DNA from: Marinobacter subterrani
Lineage (GTDB): Bacteria > Pseudomonadota > Gammaproteobacteria > Pseudomonadales > Oleiphilaceae
Direction: 5' to 3'
Length of the DNA: 64,000 bases
NCBI RefSeq assembly: GCF_001045555.1
Contig: NZ_LFBU01000002.1
Span: 124,001 to 188,000 of the forward strand
Shown: positions 1 to 9,632 of the stretch, in pieces
Numbering within the stretch: position 1 is the stretch's first letter
Layout of the letters: every line of letters starts with the position of its first letter
Notes under the pieces: generated by a model
Databases searched by the model: none
Told to the model about the DNA's origin: nothing
What the model saw: the letters and a program-made list of their open reading frames with translations, nothing else
Made by a program: the position numbers and the translations under genes

Positions 1-2
1 TG

Positions 3-59
3 CAGCCGAGCGCAACGCTTAACAAGATCCTGGCGGATGCCCGTGCATCGGTGAAGTGA
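3..59 (+). CDS. C-terminal end of an unidentified protein (partial)
   Basis: Nineteen codons in one open frame run from the window edge to a TGA. The peptide ends in a basic, helical-looking tail (NKILADARASVK). A strong terminator follows within 40 bases, which supports a real gene end. Too little remains to name a family. The tail would suit an exported solute-binding protein, but that is a guess. Confidence 0.45.
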   Translation, partial: QPSATLNKILADARASVK

Positions 60-97
60 TCCTCTGCCAGGGCATTCGGGCTCCACTCCCGGAGGCC

Positions 98-140
98 TGA
101 AAAAAGCCGGAGAGTCCGCTGGGGCTGTCCGGCTTTTTTT
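98..140 (+). terminator. Rho-independent terminator
   Basis: Inverted arms AAAAAGCCGGA and TCCGGCTTTTT enclose a loop of about 17 bases and end in a run of seven T. It closes the partial gene at the window edge. The A-rich left side means it could also act for the minus-strand deacylase gene. Confidence 0.85.
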
Positions 141-194
141 GTCCGGGGCCGGCGTGAGCGAGGCTAAGCCGGAGATTGGCGGACTGGCCGCGCT

Positions 195-665
195 TTAATC
201 CTGGCGCAGCGGAGCAAAGGTCCCGTCGGTCAACCGGGCCAGATCCCCGGGTGCCAGCTCGATTTCCAGCCCGCGACGGCCACCGCTGACGAACATGGTG
301 TCGAAGTTCCGGGCGGAGTCATCAATGAAGGTTCTGAGCTTTCGTTTCTGGCCCAGAGGGCTGACGCCTCCCAGCACGTAGCCGGTACTGCGCTGGACCG
401 CCAGTTTCTCGGCCATGGCGGCCTTCTTGCCGCTGGCTGCCCTGGCAACCAGCTTCATGCTCAGCATGGACATTACCGGAATCACGGCGACGACCAGCTC
501 CTTTTCGTCAAGAGCGACCACCAGCGTCTTGAAGATACGCTCGGACCCGACCGACATTTTCTCGGCCGCTTCGGTGCCATAGCTCTCACTGGCCGGGTCA
601 TGGGCATACTCGTGGATGGTGTGGACCAGCCTGGCCTTGCGCACCGCATTGATGCCGGGCGTCAT
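195..665 (-). CDS. ybaK: Cys-tRNA(Pro) deacylase, YbaK/EbsC family
   Basis: The 156-residue protein matches the single-domain YbaK fold along its whole length. It starts MTPGINAVRKA, has the HTIHEYAHDP segment typical of the N-terminus, and ends with the GYVLGGVSPLGQKRKL block and a glycine-rich SGGRRGLEIEL strand. Family members hydrolyse Cys-tRNA(Pro) made by mistake by prolyl-tRNA synthetase, acting in trans in the cytoplasm. The ATG at 665 is chosen because GGAGGAG lies six bases upstream; the in-frame TTG at 671 directly abuts that site and is unlikely. The gene stands alone, divergent from the diguanylate cyclase. Confidence 0.9.
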   Translation of the reverse strand: MTPGINAVRKARLVHTIHEYAHDPASESYGTEAAEKMSVGSERIFKTLVVALDEKELVVAVIPVMSMLSMKLVARAASGKKAAMAEKLAVQRSTGYVLGGVSPLGQKRKLRTFIDDSARNFDTMFVSGGRRGLEIELAPGDLARLTDGTFAPLRQD

Positions 666-783
666 GTTCAACTCCTCCGATGTAACAGCATCGGCAAATT
701 AAAGCAGGTAACCGGCAGCGCAACAACTGCCGCCCTGTACCCCGGGCAAGCGCGAATTTTGCCGATTTTACCGGGTATGACAA

Positions 784-812
784 TTGACCCTCGACTTACC
801 GTCCGCTTATGA
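784..812 (+). promoter_or_regulatory. Probable sigma-70 promoter for the diguanylate cyclase gene
   Basis: TTGACC and TTATGA are separated by exactly 17 bases. A transcript would start near 819, leaving a leader of about 80 bases before the GTG start at 900. Confidence 0.5.
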
Positions 813-899
813 CTATTTTTTGAACATCATGATAATTCAGATAGTAATCGCGATTTGCCCATGGAGCCTTTGCGGGCGGACGATCCGGGAAGGCGTGTT

Positions 900-2081
900 G
901 TGAGCGACAATCAGACACCATTGCGGCGGGCCTGCTGGGTGGCGCTGGTGTACCTGATCGCCGGCTTCGCCTGGATTGCCTTTTCCGATACCCTTGCCGA
1001 GGCCTGGTTTCCGGACCCGCGAACCCTGTCCCTGGTTCAGACCTGGAAGGGCTTCGGGTTTGTACTCACTACCGGGTTGGTGCTGTTAGTCGTGCTGGCT
1101 CGCCAGCTTATCAAGGACCGCGCCCTGCTCAAGCTCCAGCGCAGTCAGCGCCAGTCCCTGCGCATGCGGGAGCGCCAGCTACAGGTACTGATGGACAACC
1201 TGCCGGGTATGGCATACCGGTGCCGTTGCGACCCGCAATGGACCATGCTGTTTGTGTCCCAGGGTTGCGCCCGGCTGACCGGCTATGCCCCGGAGGAACT
1301 GATTGAAAACCGGGTGGCCAGCTATGCCAGCCTGATGGACGAGGAAGACAACGAACGGGTTTACTGCGAAGTGAAGGCAGCACTGGCCAACAACGAGTCG
1401 TTCTCGGTGGAATACAGCCTGACCCGCAAGGACGGCCGGCGCATCTGGGTCTGGGAGCGTGGCCGGGGCGTCGAGGAAGACGATGGCACGGTTGTGCTTG
1501 AAGGGATTGTGCTGGACATCTCCGACCGCAAGCGATTGGAATCCGAGCTTGAGGAAATGGCGACCCGGGACCCGCTGACCGGGCTCCTTAACCGCCGGGA
1601 AATGTCGAAAGTCCTGGATGACGAACTGGAGCGGGCCCAGCGTTATCAGCGGCCAATGGCCGTGCTCTGGATCGATTTCGACCACTTCAAGGACGTCAAT
1701 GACACTTACGGACACGCCGCCGGTGATTCGGTCCTTCGCGCCATCAGCCGTCTGCTGCTGGAAAGCGTCCGCAGTGTGGACTCCATCGGCCGGTTCGGCG
1801 GCGAGGAATTTGTCATCGTCTTGCCGGAAATGGATCTGGAGGAAGCCAGGGATACCGCCGAGCGTTTGCGCCGCAAGGTGGCGGAGGCGCCCCAGCCGCT
1901 GGGCGATGGCCGAAGCGCGCCCCTGACCATCAGCGTGGGCATCGCGGTTTATCCCGAGCACGGGCAGACCGCGGCGACCCTTTGTGCCGCCGCGGACAAA
2001 GCCATGTACCTGGCCAAGGATCGGGGTCGCAATTGTGTGGCCATGGCGCACCTACGCCATCAGGTAGATAATGATTCCTGA
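900..2081 (+). CDS. Membrane-anchored PAS-GGDEF diguanylate cyclase
   Basis: The product (393 residues) has two hydrophobic segments near residues 10-32 and 52-72, a PAS sensor domain at roughly 105-225 (MDNLPGMAYRCRCDPQW to VLDISDRKRLE), and a C-terminal GGDEF domain. The active-site motif is intact as GGEEF at residues 300-304. The inhibitory I-site RSVD (291-294) lies five residues before it, so the enzyme should make cyclic di-GMP from two GTP with product inhibition. No EAL domain follows. The start is taken as GTG at 900 because GGGAAGG sits six bases upstream; in-frame ATG 861 and TTG 855 have no convincing ribosome site. Confidence 0.9.
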   Translation: MSDNQTPLRRACWVALVYLIAGFAWIAFSDTLAEAWFPDPRTLSLVQTWKGFGFVLTTGLVLLVVLARQLIKDRALLKLQRSQRQSLRMRERQLQVLMDNLPGMAYRCRCDPQWTMLFVSQGCARLTGYAPEELIENRVASYASLMDEEDNERVYCEVKAALANNESFSVEYSLTRKDGRRIWVWERGRGVEEDDGTVVLEGIVLDISDRKRLESELEEMATRDPLTGLLNRREMSKVLDDELERAQRYQRPMAVLWIDFDHFKDVNDTYGHAAGDSVLRAISRLLLESVRSVDSIGRFGGEEFVIVLPEMDLEEARDTAERLRRKVAEAPQPLGDGRSAPLTISVGIAVYPEHGQTAATLCAAADKAMYLAKDRGRNCVAMAHLRHQVDNDS

Positions 2082-2196
2082 GATTCGGCCAGGTGGAAGC
2101 GTTGACGCCGGCCCGGTCGCCGTCCGGCCAATGTAATTTGTGCCGGCTGACCGGAAGATAGAATAACAACAAATGCTCTGACAAAGGCCTGACCAG

Positions 2197-3483
2197 ATGA
2201 ACCGACTTGCCCGCCGTGCCCTTCACACCTGCCGGATTCCAGCGGATCTCGAAACCGTGAGCTTCCGGGATGCGGCGGGTGAGAATCCGGCCGCCGCAGG
2301 CGTCAGTGAAGAGGCTGTCGAGGCCATCTGGCGCAGCGTTCAGGCGATGTACCGCACCGGTGTGCATCCCGGTATCCAGATTTCTGTGCGCCACCGGGGC
2401 GAACAGGTTCTGCATCGGGCCATTGGCCACGCCAGCGGTAATGGGCCCCATGATCCTGCAGACGCAGTCCGGGTTCCGATGACCACCGATACCCCCATCT
2501 GCTATTTTTCCGCCTCCAAGGCAGTGACTGCCCTGCTGATCCACATGCTCGCCGAACAGGGGCTGGTTAACCTGATGGATCCGGTGTCTTACTATTGCCC
2601 CGAGTTTGCCAGTGCGGGCAAACGTACCATCACCGTCCACCAGATCCTGTCCCACCGGGGCGGTATTCCGGCCATTCCCCGGGAAACGCCCATCGATGTC
2701 CTGTGGGACAACGACGAAATCTGGCGCCTGCTGTGCGCCGCCAGGCCCGTGGAGGTGGACGGCGCCAAGGTCGCCTACCATGCCATCACCGGTGGCTTTG
2801 TGCTTCAGCGGGTGCTGGAGCGTGTTACCGGGGACACCATCGGTAACTACCTGGATCGGCACCTGCGCCAGCCAATGGGCATGAAGTGGTTTACCTACGG
2901 CATCGCACCGGAGCATCTGACCGAACTGGCCAGCAATTACGCAACCGGTCCGACCCCGCGCTTTCCCGTTTCCTGGGTCGTCAACCGGGCCCTGGGCGGT
3001 GACATCCGGACGGTTGAGCGGGTGACCAACGACCCGCGCTTTCAGGAATCGGTGATTCCGGCCGGAAACCTGTGCGGCACCGCGGAAGAAATGAGCCGGT
3101 TCTTCCAGATGATGCTGAACGGGGGACGATGGAATGGCCGGCGGATCTGCAGTGAGCTGACCATTCGCCGTGCCATCCAGCAATTCGGCTCGCTGCAGAT
3201 TGACCGGACCATGTTGGTGCCCATGCGGTTCAGTGCCGGAATGATGTTGGGTGGCAATCCGGTGGGCCTCTGGGGCCAGCAGAGCCGCCATGCCTTCGGC
3301 CACGTGGGGCTGATCAACAAGCTCTGCTGGGCCGATGCTGCCCGGGATATCTCGGTCAGCCTGCTCAACACCGGGTTTCCGATTGTCGGCCACCACCTCC
3401 CGGCTCTGGCGAAGTTCGTCTATACCGTGTGTGACCGGTTCCCGCTGATTCCCGAGCACCGGCGGCCGGCCATTGCCGCCTGA
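2197..3483 (+). CDS. Serine hydrolase of the class C beta-lactamase/esterase family
   Basis: A 428-residue protein with the serine penicillin-recognising fold. The nucleophile motif SASK is at residues 105-108, a candidate second-motif tyrosine in YHAITGG at 194, and the third motif as HVG at 369-371. There is no signal peptide, so it is probably cytoplasmic and more likely an esterase or peptidase-like hydrolase than a resistance enzyme. The substrate cannot be read from sequence. It is followed after 10 bases by a convergent small gene. Confidence 0.85.
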   Translation: MNRLARRALHTCRIPADLETVSFRDAAGENPAAAGVSEEAVEAIWRSVQAMYRTGVHPGIQISVRHRGEQVLHRAIGHASGNGPHDPADAVRVPMTTDTPICYFSASKAVTALLIHMLAEQGLVNLMDPVSYYCPEFASAGKRTITVHQILSHRGGIPAIPRETPIDVLWDNDEIWRLLCAARPVEVDGAKVAYHAITGGFVLQRVLERVTGDTIGNYLDRHLRQPMGMKWFTYGIAPEHLTELASNYATGPTPRFPVSWVVNRALGGDIRTVERVTNDPRFQESVIPAGNLCGTAEEMSRFFQMMLNGGRWNGRRICSELTIRRAIQQFGSLQIDRTMLVPMRFSAGMMLGGNPVGLWGQQSRHAFGHVGLINKLCWADAARDISVSLLNTGFPIVGHHLPALAKFVYTVCDRFPLIPEHRRPAIAA

Positions 3484-3493
3484 GGCGAAGGCG

Positions 3494-3838
3494 TCACAGC
3501 GTTCGCAGCTGTGCCTCCAGAATGCCCAGCACGGATGACAGTATGTCCCGGAAGTCGGTCAGGGTCTGGGTGCGCTGGATCACGTCTTCCCGGTTTTCAT
3601 CCAGCCGTTCCAGTTTTGGCACTACCCGCCTGATGCCCTCGGTGATTACCTCATAGGGGTAGTGGTGATCCTGGATGCTCAGCTTGTTGATCTCGGCCAC
3701 TTCCTGGCTGAAGATGCTGATGATGTCATACAGCATGTCTTTATGGCGGATGCTGCTGGCTTCCCAGTAGGCGTCATCCAGCAGTTCCAGCAGCGACGAA
3801 TACTCACGCAGGGTATCCGCCACGGAGGTCTGGGTCAT
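3494..3838 (-). CDS. Unknown protein, 114 residues, helical
   Basis: I do not recognise the family. The sequence is acidic and strongly helical, with no signal peptide, membrane segment or cysteine pair. It contains aromatic-rich helices (SLLELLDDAYWEASSIRHKD, HHYPYEVITEG) and probably folds as a small helical bundle. The start is the ATG at 3838 because AGGAGC lies just upstream, rather than an in-frame codon 30 bases earlier. It is transcribed away from another small unknown gene at 4037. Confidence 0.7.
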   Translation of the reverse strand: MTQTSVADTLREYSSLLELLDDAYWEASSIRHKDMLYDIISIFSQEVAEINKLSIQDHHYPYEVITEGIRRVVPKLERLDENREDVIQRTQTLTDFRDILSSVLGILEAQLRTL

Positions 3839-4036
3839 GGTAGCTCCTGTACGGGTTACAAATTGCATTTCTATGGGGAACTATAGCAGGGGTTCGGCCG
3901 TGTGGATCGAAAGCGGGTGTGCCCGCACCCAACGAAAAATGAAACTATATTCATTTTTATTGCAGTCTGTCGGACAGTTGGGCAGACTTGCATGCTGGGA
4001 AAAGGATCTTTCACGACTCAATGGACGAGAAGCCGA

Positions 4037-4288
4037 ATGGACAAGCCCGCACTACCAAGCTACGAGCTGGCCTCCCGCGAGGTCAAGCTGGACCACCACG
4101 ACAGTGTTCGCCACCATGTGCACCAGCAGGTACGCTCGGAAGTCGAGCGTCTTGAGCGCCGGATTGAAACACTTCGCCTGGTAAAAGCGCCCCACGCCGC
4201 CATCATGATTTCCAGCTACGAGCGGATGATAGACCGCAAGAAGGGATTCCTGCAGAACTGGGATCTGAGAGACGGCGGTTTCAGCTAG
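4037..4288 (+). CDS. Unknown charged protein, 83 residues
   Basis: The ORF is open further upstream, but the ATG at 4037 follows GAGAAG at good spacing and begins the compositionally normal part. The protein is rich in His, Arg, Glu and Lys and contains an amphipathic helix (HHVHQQVRSEVERLERRIE) that could form a coiled coil. No enzyme motif is visible. The AT-rich leader at about 3930-3965 could hold a promoter. Function unknown. Confidence 0.6.
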   Translation: MDKPALPSYELASREVKLDHHDSVRHHVHQQVRSEVERLERRIETLRLVKAPHAAIMISSYERMIDRKKGFLQNWDLRDGGFS

Positions 4289-4300
4289 CCGCCCGGGCAC

Positions 4301-5371
4301 CTAACGCCCGGTAACGGCCTGTGTGGCCCAGCTGGTGATGGCCTCCGCATCGTCCTGGTAGCTGCAGTAAGCCGGGTTGGCTATGGTGTCCTGCTCGTTT
4401 GCGGAATTCGGGTCATCAATACGGGCCGGTTCGCCATTCGAGGCGAAGATCCTCAGCGTTTCGACGTTGTAGTCCAGTTCGACCCGCAGGCAATCCGGGC
4501 TGTTGTCCGCCGGGGTGTACCCCGGGTAGCGATTCAGCCCCAGCACTTCCGCGTCGGCGCTCTTGATGAACAGGGTGTCGGTGTTGTCCACGACAAAATC
4601 CTGCCGGAATTCAATGCTGCCGTAACTGCGGCTCAGGTAATCCGCTGTGGCATATTCCGTGGGGCTGTAGCCCAGTTCCATGAAGCTGTTGGCGTCGAAG
4701 CGACTGCCCGCCAGAACGCTGACCAGCTCCGGCTGTGCCGCCTGGTCCTCCGGATCAACACTTCGGCTGACGTACTGGATTGTGCGGTACACCTTTTCAG
4801 AAAGGCCGGTGCCTTCGGCGCCGTCCGGCAGATAACGCCAGTCGAGCGTCGGGTAGATCCAGGCCTGATCGTTCAGGGGCAGATCAGCCAGCACCGCGGA
4901 CTGATCCGTAAAGCGGATCTGGGCGCCATTGCCGCGGCTGTTGTAGACGCCGGCCACGCCCTGGGCAATGCGCTGGCTGATGTACGCCTTACCTTCCTGG
5001 AAGTTGCTGACCTCGCCGGAGGCAAGCACCTGATTCATCAGGTCCAGGGGATTGCGCACGCGGGTGTATTCGATACCGGAATCCGACGGCGTGGCGCGGA
5101 TAAAATTCCCGATGTGGCTGCGGACCTCGGCGGTGGTCTTCAGGTCATCCGGGTCCGTGCCGGCCGGCTGGATGCCCCGTTAAAAATCGTGGAAGCGGGT
5201 GTGTTCCAGATTGTTCGGGGCCCTGGCGGTATTCTCAAGATCAAAGGTCGAGAAAGTGATATCAACATCGGTGGCCGGATTGAGCGCCGACGAACCGCTG
5301 TCCTTGGCGCCACAGCCACTCAGGCCGAGAACTGTGGCGCAAATGGCAGCGAACATGCAGGAATGTCTCAT
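4301..5371 (-). pseudogene. Lipoprotein gene interrupted by an in-frame TAA
   Basis: Two open segments lie in the same reading frame. The first (5371-5180) encodes a lipoprotein signal ending in the lipobox LSGC at residues 17-20 and stops at codon 64 with TAA. The frame then continues without another stop for 292 codons to 4301. The downstream part has only an internal GTG (5059) as a possible start and no signal of its own. The simplest reading is one secreted lipoprotein of about 356 residues broken by a nonsense change. A sequencing error or stop readthrough would give the same picture. The family is not recognised; three cysteines occur in the C-terminal half. Confidence 0.6.
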
Positions 5372-5495
5372 TTCAGAAGGCCCCGGGATGCGAAAAGCGG
5401 CGTGAACGGCTAAAGTGAACCACCGGGCTGGTTTCCCGGTGCGGCTACTGACAATAAAACATAAAACCGGTGTCTACCCTCGCGGAGATCACATT

Positions 5496-8400
5496 TTGCA
5501 GCAACGGCTCACATTCGCGCCCCCGGCGGCGACAGGTTCGTTGATGGCACTGCTGTTTCTGGTTGCGGCTCTCCTGCCGGTGGCGGCCAGTGCTGCGGGG
5601 CCCTGCCGTAATGGCGAGATTGTTCTTGGCAGCGGTGTTGAGAGCATCCGTGATCTTGGTGGCTGCATCTGGTTCCTGGAAGATCCGGACAAGAGCCTTA
5701 CCCTGGAGGAAGTACGGAGCCTGGAGCCGGGCGCGTTCACCCTTCATGAGGGCGGTGTGCTGAACTTCGGCTACACCGAATCTGCCTACTGGGTGCGTCT
5801 TGACCTGCGCACACGTGAGAACCCCGGGCAAACCGACTGGATCCTGGAGCTGGCGTTACCGCTGGTGGATGAGGTGGCCCTGTTCATGGTGCGCGACGGC
5901 ACCCTGGTCGAGCAGCGTCGGGCCGGCTACGAGGATAACTGGGCCGAACGGGATCTGGCAGTCCCCAATCCGACCTTCCGACTGTCCCTGGCGCCGGATA
6001 CCCTGAACCGCGTCTACCTGCGGGTGATCAACACCAATACCTTCCGCCTGCCAATCAGCCTCTGGCAACCTGACAGCTACATCGAAAAGGTCTCCGTGGA
6101 CGAGGCAGTCCGGGGCATTCTGCTGGGTGCAATCCTGGCGATCCTGGCCTACAACCTGTTTGTGGCGGTCTCGGTCCGCGAGCGCAGTAACATCTACTAC
6201 GTACTCTACCTGGTGTCGGCGACCATATTCATTGCCACCGAGCAGGTTCATGGCATCCAGTTGCTGGACAGCCGGCCGGCGCTGTTCGACAAGCAATACC
6301 TGCATTTCCAGATCATTCTGACCTGGTTCTGGGGGTTGCTCATGGCGCGCTCCCTGCTGGAAACGCGGGAGCGGTCGGCGGATCTCGACCAGGTCATTCG
6401 GCTCTGTCTCTACTCGGTTGTCGCCACTTTTGTGCTGTCGCTGTTTCTGCCCTACCACGTGGCCATGGAATGGATTGTCGTTGGCACCATCGTCCTGAGC
6501 CTGATCATGATCATTGTCAGTTATCTGTCCTGGCGCTACTACAACCCGGCAGCCAGGGCCTACTTCTTTGCCTGGAATCTGGCACTGGTCGGGTTTGGAA
6601 TCTATGCCCTGACGGTGATGGGGCTGCTGCCGCTGAATACCTTCACCATCTATTCGCCCCAGTTCGGCCTGACCGCCCAGATCATCCTCTTCTCGTTTGC
6701 CCTCGCAGACCGGATCAAGCAGGTTCAGGGCGAGGCGCTGGGCTGGAGCCAGAGGGCACTGTCGAACCTGCAGCGTTACCAGTCACTGTTTGATAACGCC
6801 ATTGAGGGCGTGTTCCAGGTCTCTCCGGACCGGCGTTTTGTCACCGCCAATCCCGCCATGGCGCGGTTGCTGGGTTACAACAGCAGCCGGGAGCTGCTCC
6901 AGCGCAACCCGGATGTGCTGGAGACCTGCATTGCCGACGACCGGTTACGCCGGCTGGTGGTGGAGCAGCTTGAGGCCAGGGGCACGGTGAAGGGCATCGA
7001 GGCCCGTTACCTGACCCGCGACGGTGAAGAGCGCTGGGCGACCATCTCACTGCACACGGTTTATGACTCGGCAGGCGAACCGACACATCTCGAGGGCACC
7101 TGTATCGATGCCACGGAGAGCCATAACCGCCAGCGCATCGAGCGGGAGCGGGAGCAGGAGCGGCTGGAAAAAGAGCTGGCCCGCAACTCCGCCGAGGCCA
7201 AGAGCCAGTTCCTGGCCAACATGAGCCATGAAATCCGCACGCCGCTGGCGGCGATCATCGGTTACGGCGAAACCCTGCTGGATCCCGACCTGAACGAGCG
7301 GGAGAAGCGCAGCAGCGCCGAGACCGTGGTGCGCAGCGGGCGCCACCTGCTGGAACTGGTCAACGATATTCTTGACCACTCGAAAATTGACGCCAACAAG
7401 CTGGATGTCGATATCGTTTCGGTCAATCTGCCGGAGCTGCTGGATGAAATCCGGGCCTTCTTTGCGCCCCGGGCCCGGGAAAAGGGCCTGGATTTCACCA
7501 TCATCTGCGACTATCCCTTGCCGGAGCAGATCCTGACCGACCCGACGCGGTTGCGTCAGATCATCATAAACCTGTGCGGCAACGCCCTGAAATTCACTGA
7601 AAAAGGCTCGATTTCCCTGATTGTCCGGTGTGATCGCGAAGAGGAGCGGCTGGTGGCCCGGGTGGTTGATACCGGCATCGGCATGAAGTCCGAGCAGCTG
7701 GGGCGGCTGTTCGACCCCTTCGCCCAGGGCAGCGCTGCCATCTCCAGGCAATACGGTGGCACCGGGCTGGGGCTCAGTATTTCCCGGCGCCTGGCGGAAA
7801 TGCTGGGCGGCAGTATCCGGGTGGACAGCACCTACGGCGAAGGCAGTGAGTTTGAACTCTCGATCCGCACCGGGCCGCTGGCAAAGGTGCATTTCCTGCG
7901 CGATGCCTCGGAACTGAGCCAGCGTCGCAGGGCCATACCCATGGTGGTGGCACCGAAGCTGTCGGGCCGGATCCTGTGTGCCGAAGACAACGACGTGAAC
8001 CGGCGCCTGGTGTCCCTGCTGGTCTCCCGCACCGGGGCCGAGCTGGTGCATGTGGGCAATGGTGCCGAGGCCCTGGAGCTTGCCATCCGCGAGCCTTTCG
8101 ATCTGATTCTGATGGATATCCAGATGCCGGTCATGAACGGCCGGGATGCCACGGCCGCGTTGCGCGAGGCCGGAGTGAACACGCCCGTGATCGCGCTTAC
8201 CGCCAACGTGATGTCTGAGGATATTGCCGATTACCGGCTGGCAGGCTGTAATGAGCATCTGGCCAAGCCCATCGACAAGCAACGCTTCTTCGAAACCCTG
8301 GCCCGGTATCTGGTGGTGGCCCCGGACAGCCTGTCCAGCCCGGTGCCACGGTTCCAGGGCAAGGTTCTGGTGGCTGAAGACAACGAGGAGAATCGCCAGT

Positions 8401-9029
8401 TGGTCGAGCGTATGCTGCGGCGCGAGGGGTTGGATGTTGTGGCGGTGACCAGTGGCGAGGAGGCGGTGCGTGCCGCGCTGGCAGACACGGTTCATCTGGT
8501 TCTGATGGATCGTCATATGCCGGGTATGGATGGTGTTGCCGCGACCAGGCTGCTGCGCCAGGCGGGCTTCCGGCGGCCAGTGATCGCCTTTACCGCCGGC
8601 GATCAGCAAGAAACCGATGCGCTGCTCCAGGCCGGCTGTGACGGAGTTTTGAACAAGCCGATTGACCAGGCGCATCTGCGGTCGCTGCTGGAACGGTTGC
8701 TGGGCCTCAGCCCGGTCGCCCTCTCCGAGGCCGATGAAGATGCCGAGATTGCCCACCTGGTTGGCCAGTTTCTGGGCAGTCTGGCGGGTCGACAGCAAAG
8801 GATGAGTGACGCGCTGGCCCGGGGTGACCGGGGCGTAATAATAACCGAAGCCCATCAGATCAAGGGCACAGCGGGGGCCATGGGCTATCCGCTGATGACC
8901 CGCCAGGCGGGTCAGCTTGAAGAGCTTGTGAAAGCGACGTCGCCGGACTGGGAACGGGTTCGCAGCGAACTTGACGGACTGGGTGAAATGATAGACCGTG
9001 CCCTGGCCGCTGCCGGGGCGCGAGGCTGA
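5496..9029 (+). CDS. Hybrid sensor histidine kinase with 7TMR-DISM sensor, two receiver domains and Hpt
   Basis: The protein has about 1177 residues. In order it has a signal peptide, a periplasmic 7TMR-DISMED2 domain (to about 190), seven membrane helices (about 200-410), a PAS domain (about 430-550), HisKA with His578 in SHEIRTPL, an ATPase domain with DTGIGM and GGTGLGLS, receiver 1 (Asp874 in LMDIQMP), receiver 2 (Asp1005 in LMDRHMP), and a C-terminal Hpt domain (His1120 in AHQIKGTAG). All phosphorelay residues are present. The TTG at 5496 is preferred because GGAG lies eight bases upstream and a clean signal peptide follows; GTG at 5415 is the longest alternative. It heads a three-gene run with a membrane protein and a lone response regulator. 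Confidence 0.92.
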   Translation: MQQRLTFAPPAATGSLMALLFLVAALLPVAASAAGPCRNGEIVLGSGVESIRDLGGCIWFLEDPDKSLTLEEVRSLEPGAFTLHEGGVLNFGYTESAYWVRLDLRTRENPGQTDWILELALPLVDEVALFMVRDGTLVEQRRAGYEDNWAERDLAVPNPTFRLSLAPDTLNRVYLRVINTNTFRLPISLWQPDSYIEKVSVDEAVRGILLGAILAILAYNLFVAVSVRERSNIYYVLYLVSATIFIATEQVHGIQLLDSRPALFDKQYLHFQIILTWFWGLLMARSLLETRERSADLDQVIRLCLYSVVATFVLSLFLPYHVAMEWIVVGTIVLSLIMIIVSYLSWRYYNPAARAYFFAWNLALVGFGIYALTVMGLLPLNTFTIYSPQFGLTAQIILFSFALADRIKQVQGEALGWSQRALSNLQRYQSLFDNAIEGVFQVSPDRRFVTANPAMARLLGYNSSRELLQRNPDVLETCIADDRLRRLVVEQLEARGTVKGIEARYLTRDGEERWATISLHTVYDSAGEPTHLEGTCIDATESHNRQRIEREREQERLEKELARNSAEAKSQFLANMSHEIRTPLAAIIGYGETLLDPDLNEREKRSSAETVVRSGRHLLELVNDILDHSKIDANKLDVDIVSVNLPELLDEIRAFFAPRAREKGLDFTIICDYPLPEQILTDPTRLRQIIINLCGNALKFTEKGSISLIVRCDREEERLVARVVDTGIGMKSEQLGRLFDPFAQGSAAISRQYGGTGLGLSISRRLAEMLGGSIRVDSTYGEGSEFELSIRTGPLAKVHFLRDASELSQRRRAIPMVVAPKLSGRILCAEDNDVNRRLVSLLVSRTGAELVHVGNGAEALELAIREPFDLILMDIQMPVMNGRDATAALREAGVNTPVIALTANVMSEDIADYRLAGCNEHLAKPIDKQRFFETLARYLVVAPDSLSSPVPRFQGKVLVAEDNEENRQLVERMLRREGLDVVAVTSGEEAVRAALADTVHLVLMDRHMPGMDGVAATRLLRQAGFRRPVIAFTAGDQQETDALLQAGCDGVLNKPIDQAHLRSLLERLLGLSPVALSEADEDAEIAHLVGQFLGSLAGRQQRMSDALARGDRGVIITEAHQIKGTAGAMGYPLMTRQAGQLEELVKATSPDWERVRSELDGLGEMIDRALAAAGARG

Positions 9030-9062
9030 CTTGCCCCAGGAATAAACAACAGGAAGCACGCA

Positions 9063-9620
9063 ATGAGTGAACTGCCGGAACGCCAGGAACACCACTCCCT
9101 GAGTATGATGTATGGGACCTACGCAGACATTCTGTTCGTCCTGTTCCCCTTCCTGATCATCGGCATGCAGCGGCTCTGGGAAGGCCGGCTCTATGAAACC
9201 CTGCTGCGCCCCGATCTGAGTATTGCAGCGGCCATTCTGGCTGGCCTGGCCATCGGCAAGTTTGTGCTCGGGCTGGTAACCAACCGTGACCTGGGCCGCT
9301 ACAAGGAGCGTATTGTTTTCTTTATCGCGCTGACCCTGTTTGTGGTGCTGGGACCGGCGATCATTCTGATACTGAGTATACTGGGCAGTGCCGATGTACC
9401 GGGCTTTGTCACTTTTGTTCAGCCGACCCTGCTGATCATTGCCATCTCCCTTTACTCTACAGCGGTCAGTATCAGTAATATCCTGACCCGATCTGACAGG
9501 GAGGAATCGCTGGCCGACCTGCAGGATATATCAGTCCGTCCGGATCCGAGGGAACCGGATATGCCTCGCCCTGCGCCGCTGGATCTGCCCCGGCGCAGAG
9601 GCAACGACTCAACAGTATGA
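9063..9620 (+). CDS. Unknown four-helix membrane protein
   Basis: The 185-residue protein has about four hydrophobic segments (near 20-37, 53-72, 83-107 and 115-137) and a cytoplasmic, proline- and arginine-rich tail. No catalytic motif is seen. It starts 33 bases after the hybrid kinase and is followed 12 bases later by a response regulator, so the three are probably co-transcribed. A role as accessory membrane partner of the kinase is inferred from context only. Confidence 0.75.
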   Translation: MSELPERQEHHSLSMMYGTYADILFVLFPFLIIGMQRLWEGRLYETLLRPDLSIAAAILAGLAIGKFVLGLVTNRDLGRYKERIVFFIALTLFVVLGPAIILILSILGSADVPGFVTFVQPTLLIIAISLYSTAVSISNILTRSDREESLADLQDISVRPDPREPDMPRPAPLDLPRRRGNDSTV

Positions 9621-9632
9621 CAGGAGCAACCC

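Noticed and set aside
1930..3459. Long open frame on the minus strand (about 500 codons)
   Set aside because: It lies opposite the diguanylate cyclase and serine hydrolase, which have clear motifs; the antisense product has low-complexity Gly/His/Gln composition typical of GC-rich shadow frames.
7047..9095. Minus-strand open frame of 682 codons opposite the hybrid kinase
   Set aside because: It covers the kinase, receiver and Hpt domains exactly in antisense and shows no domain of its own.
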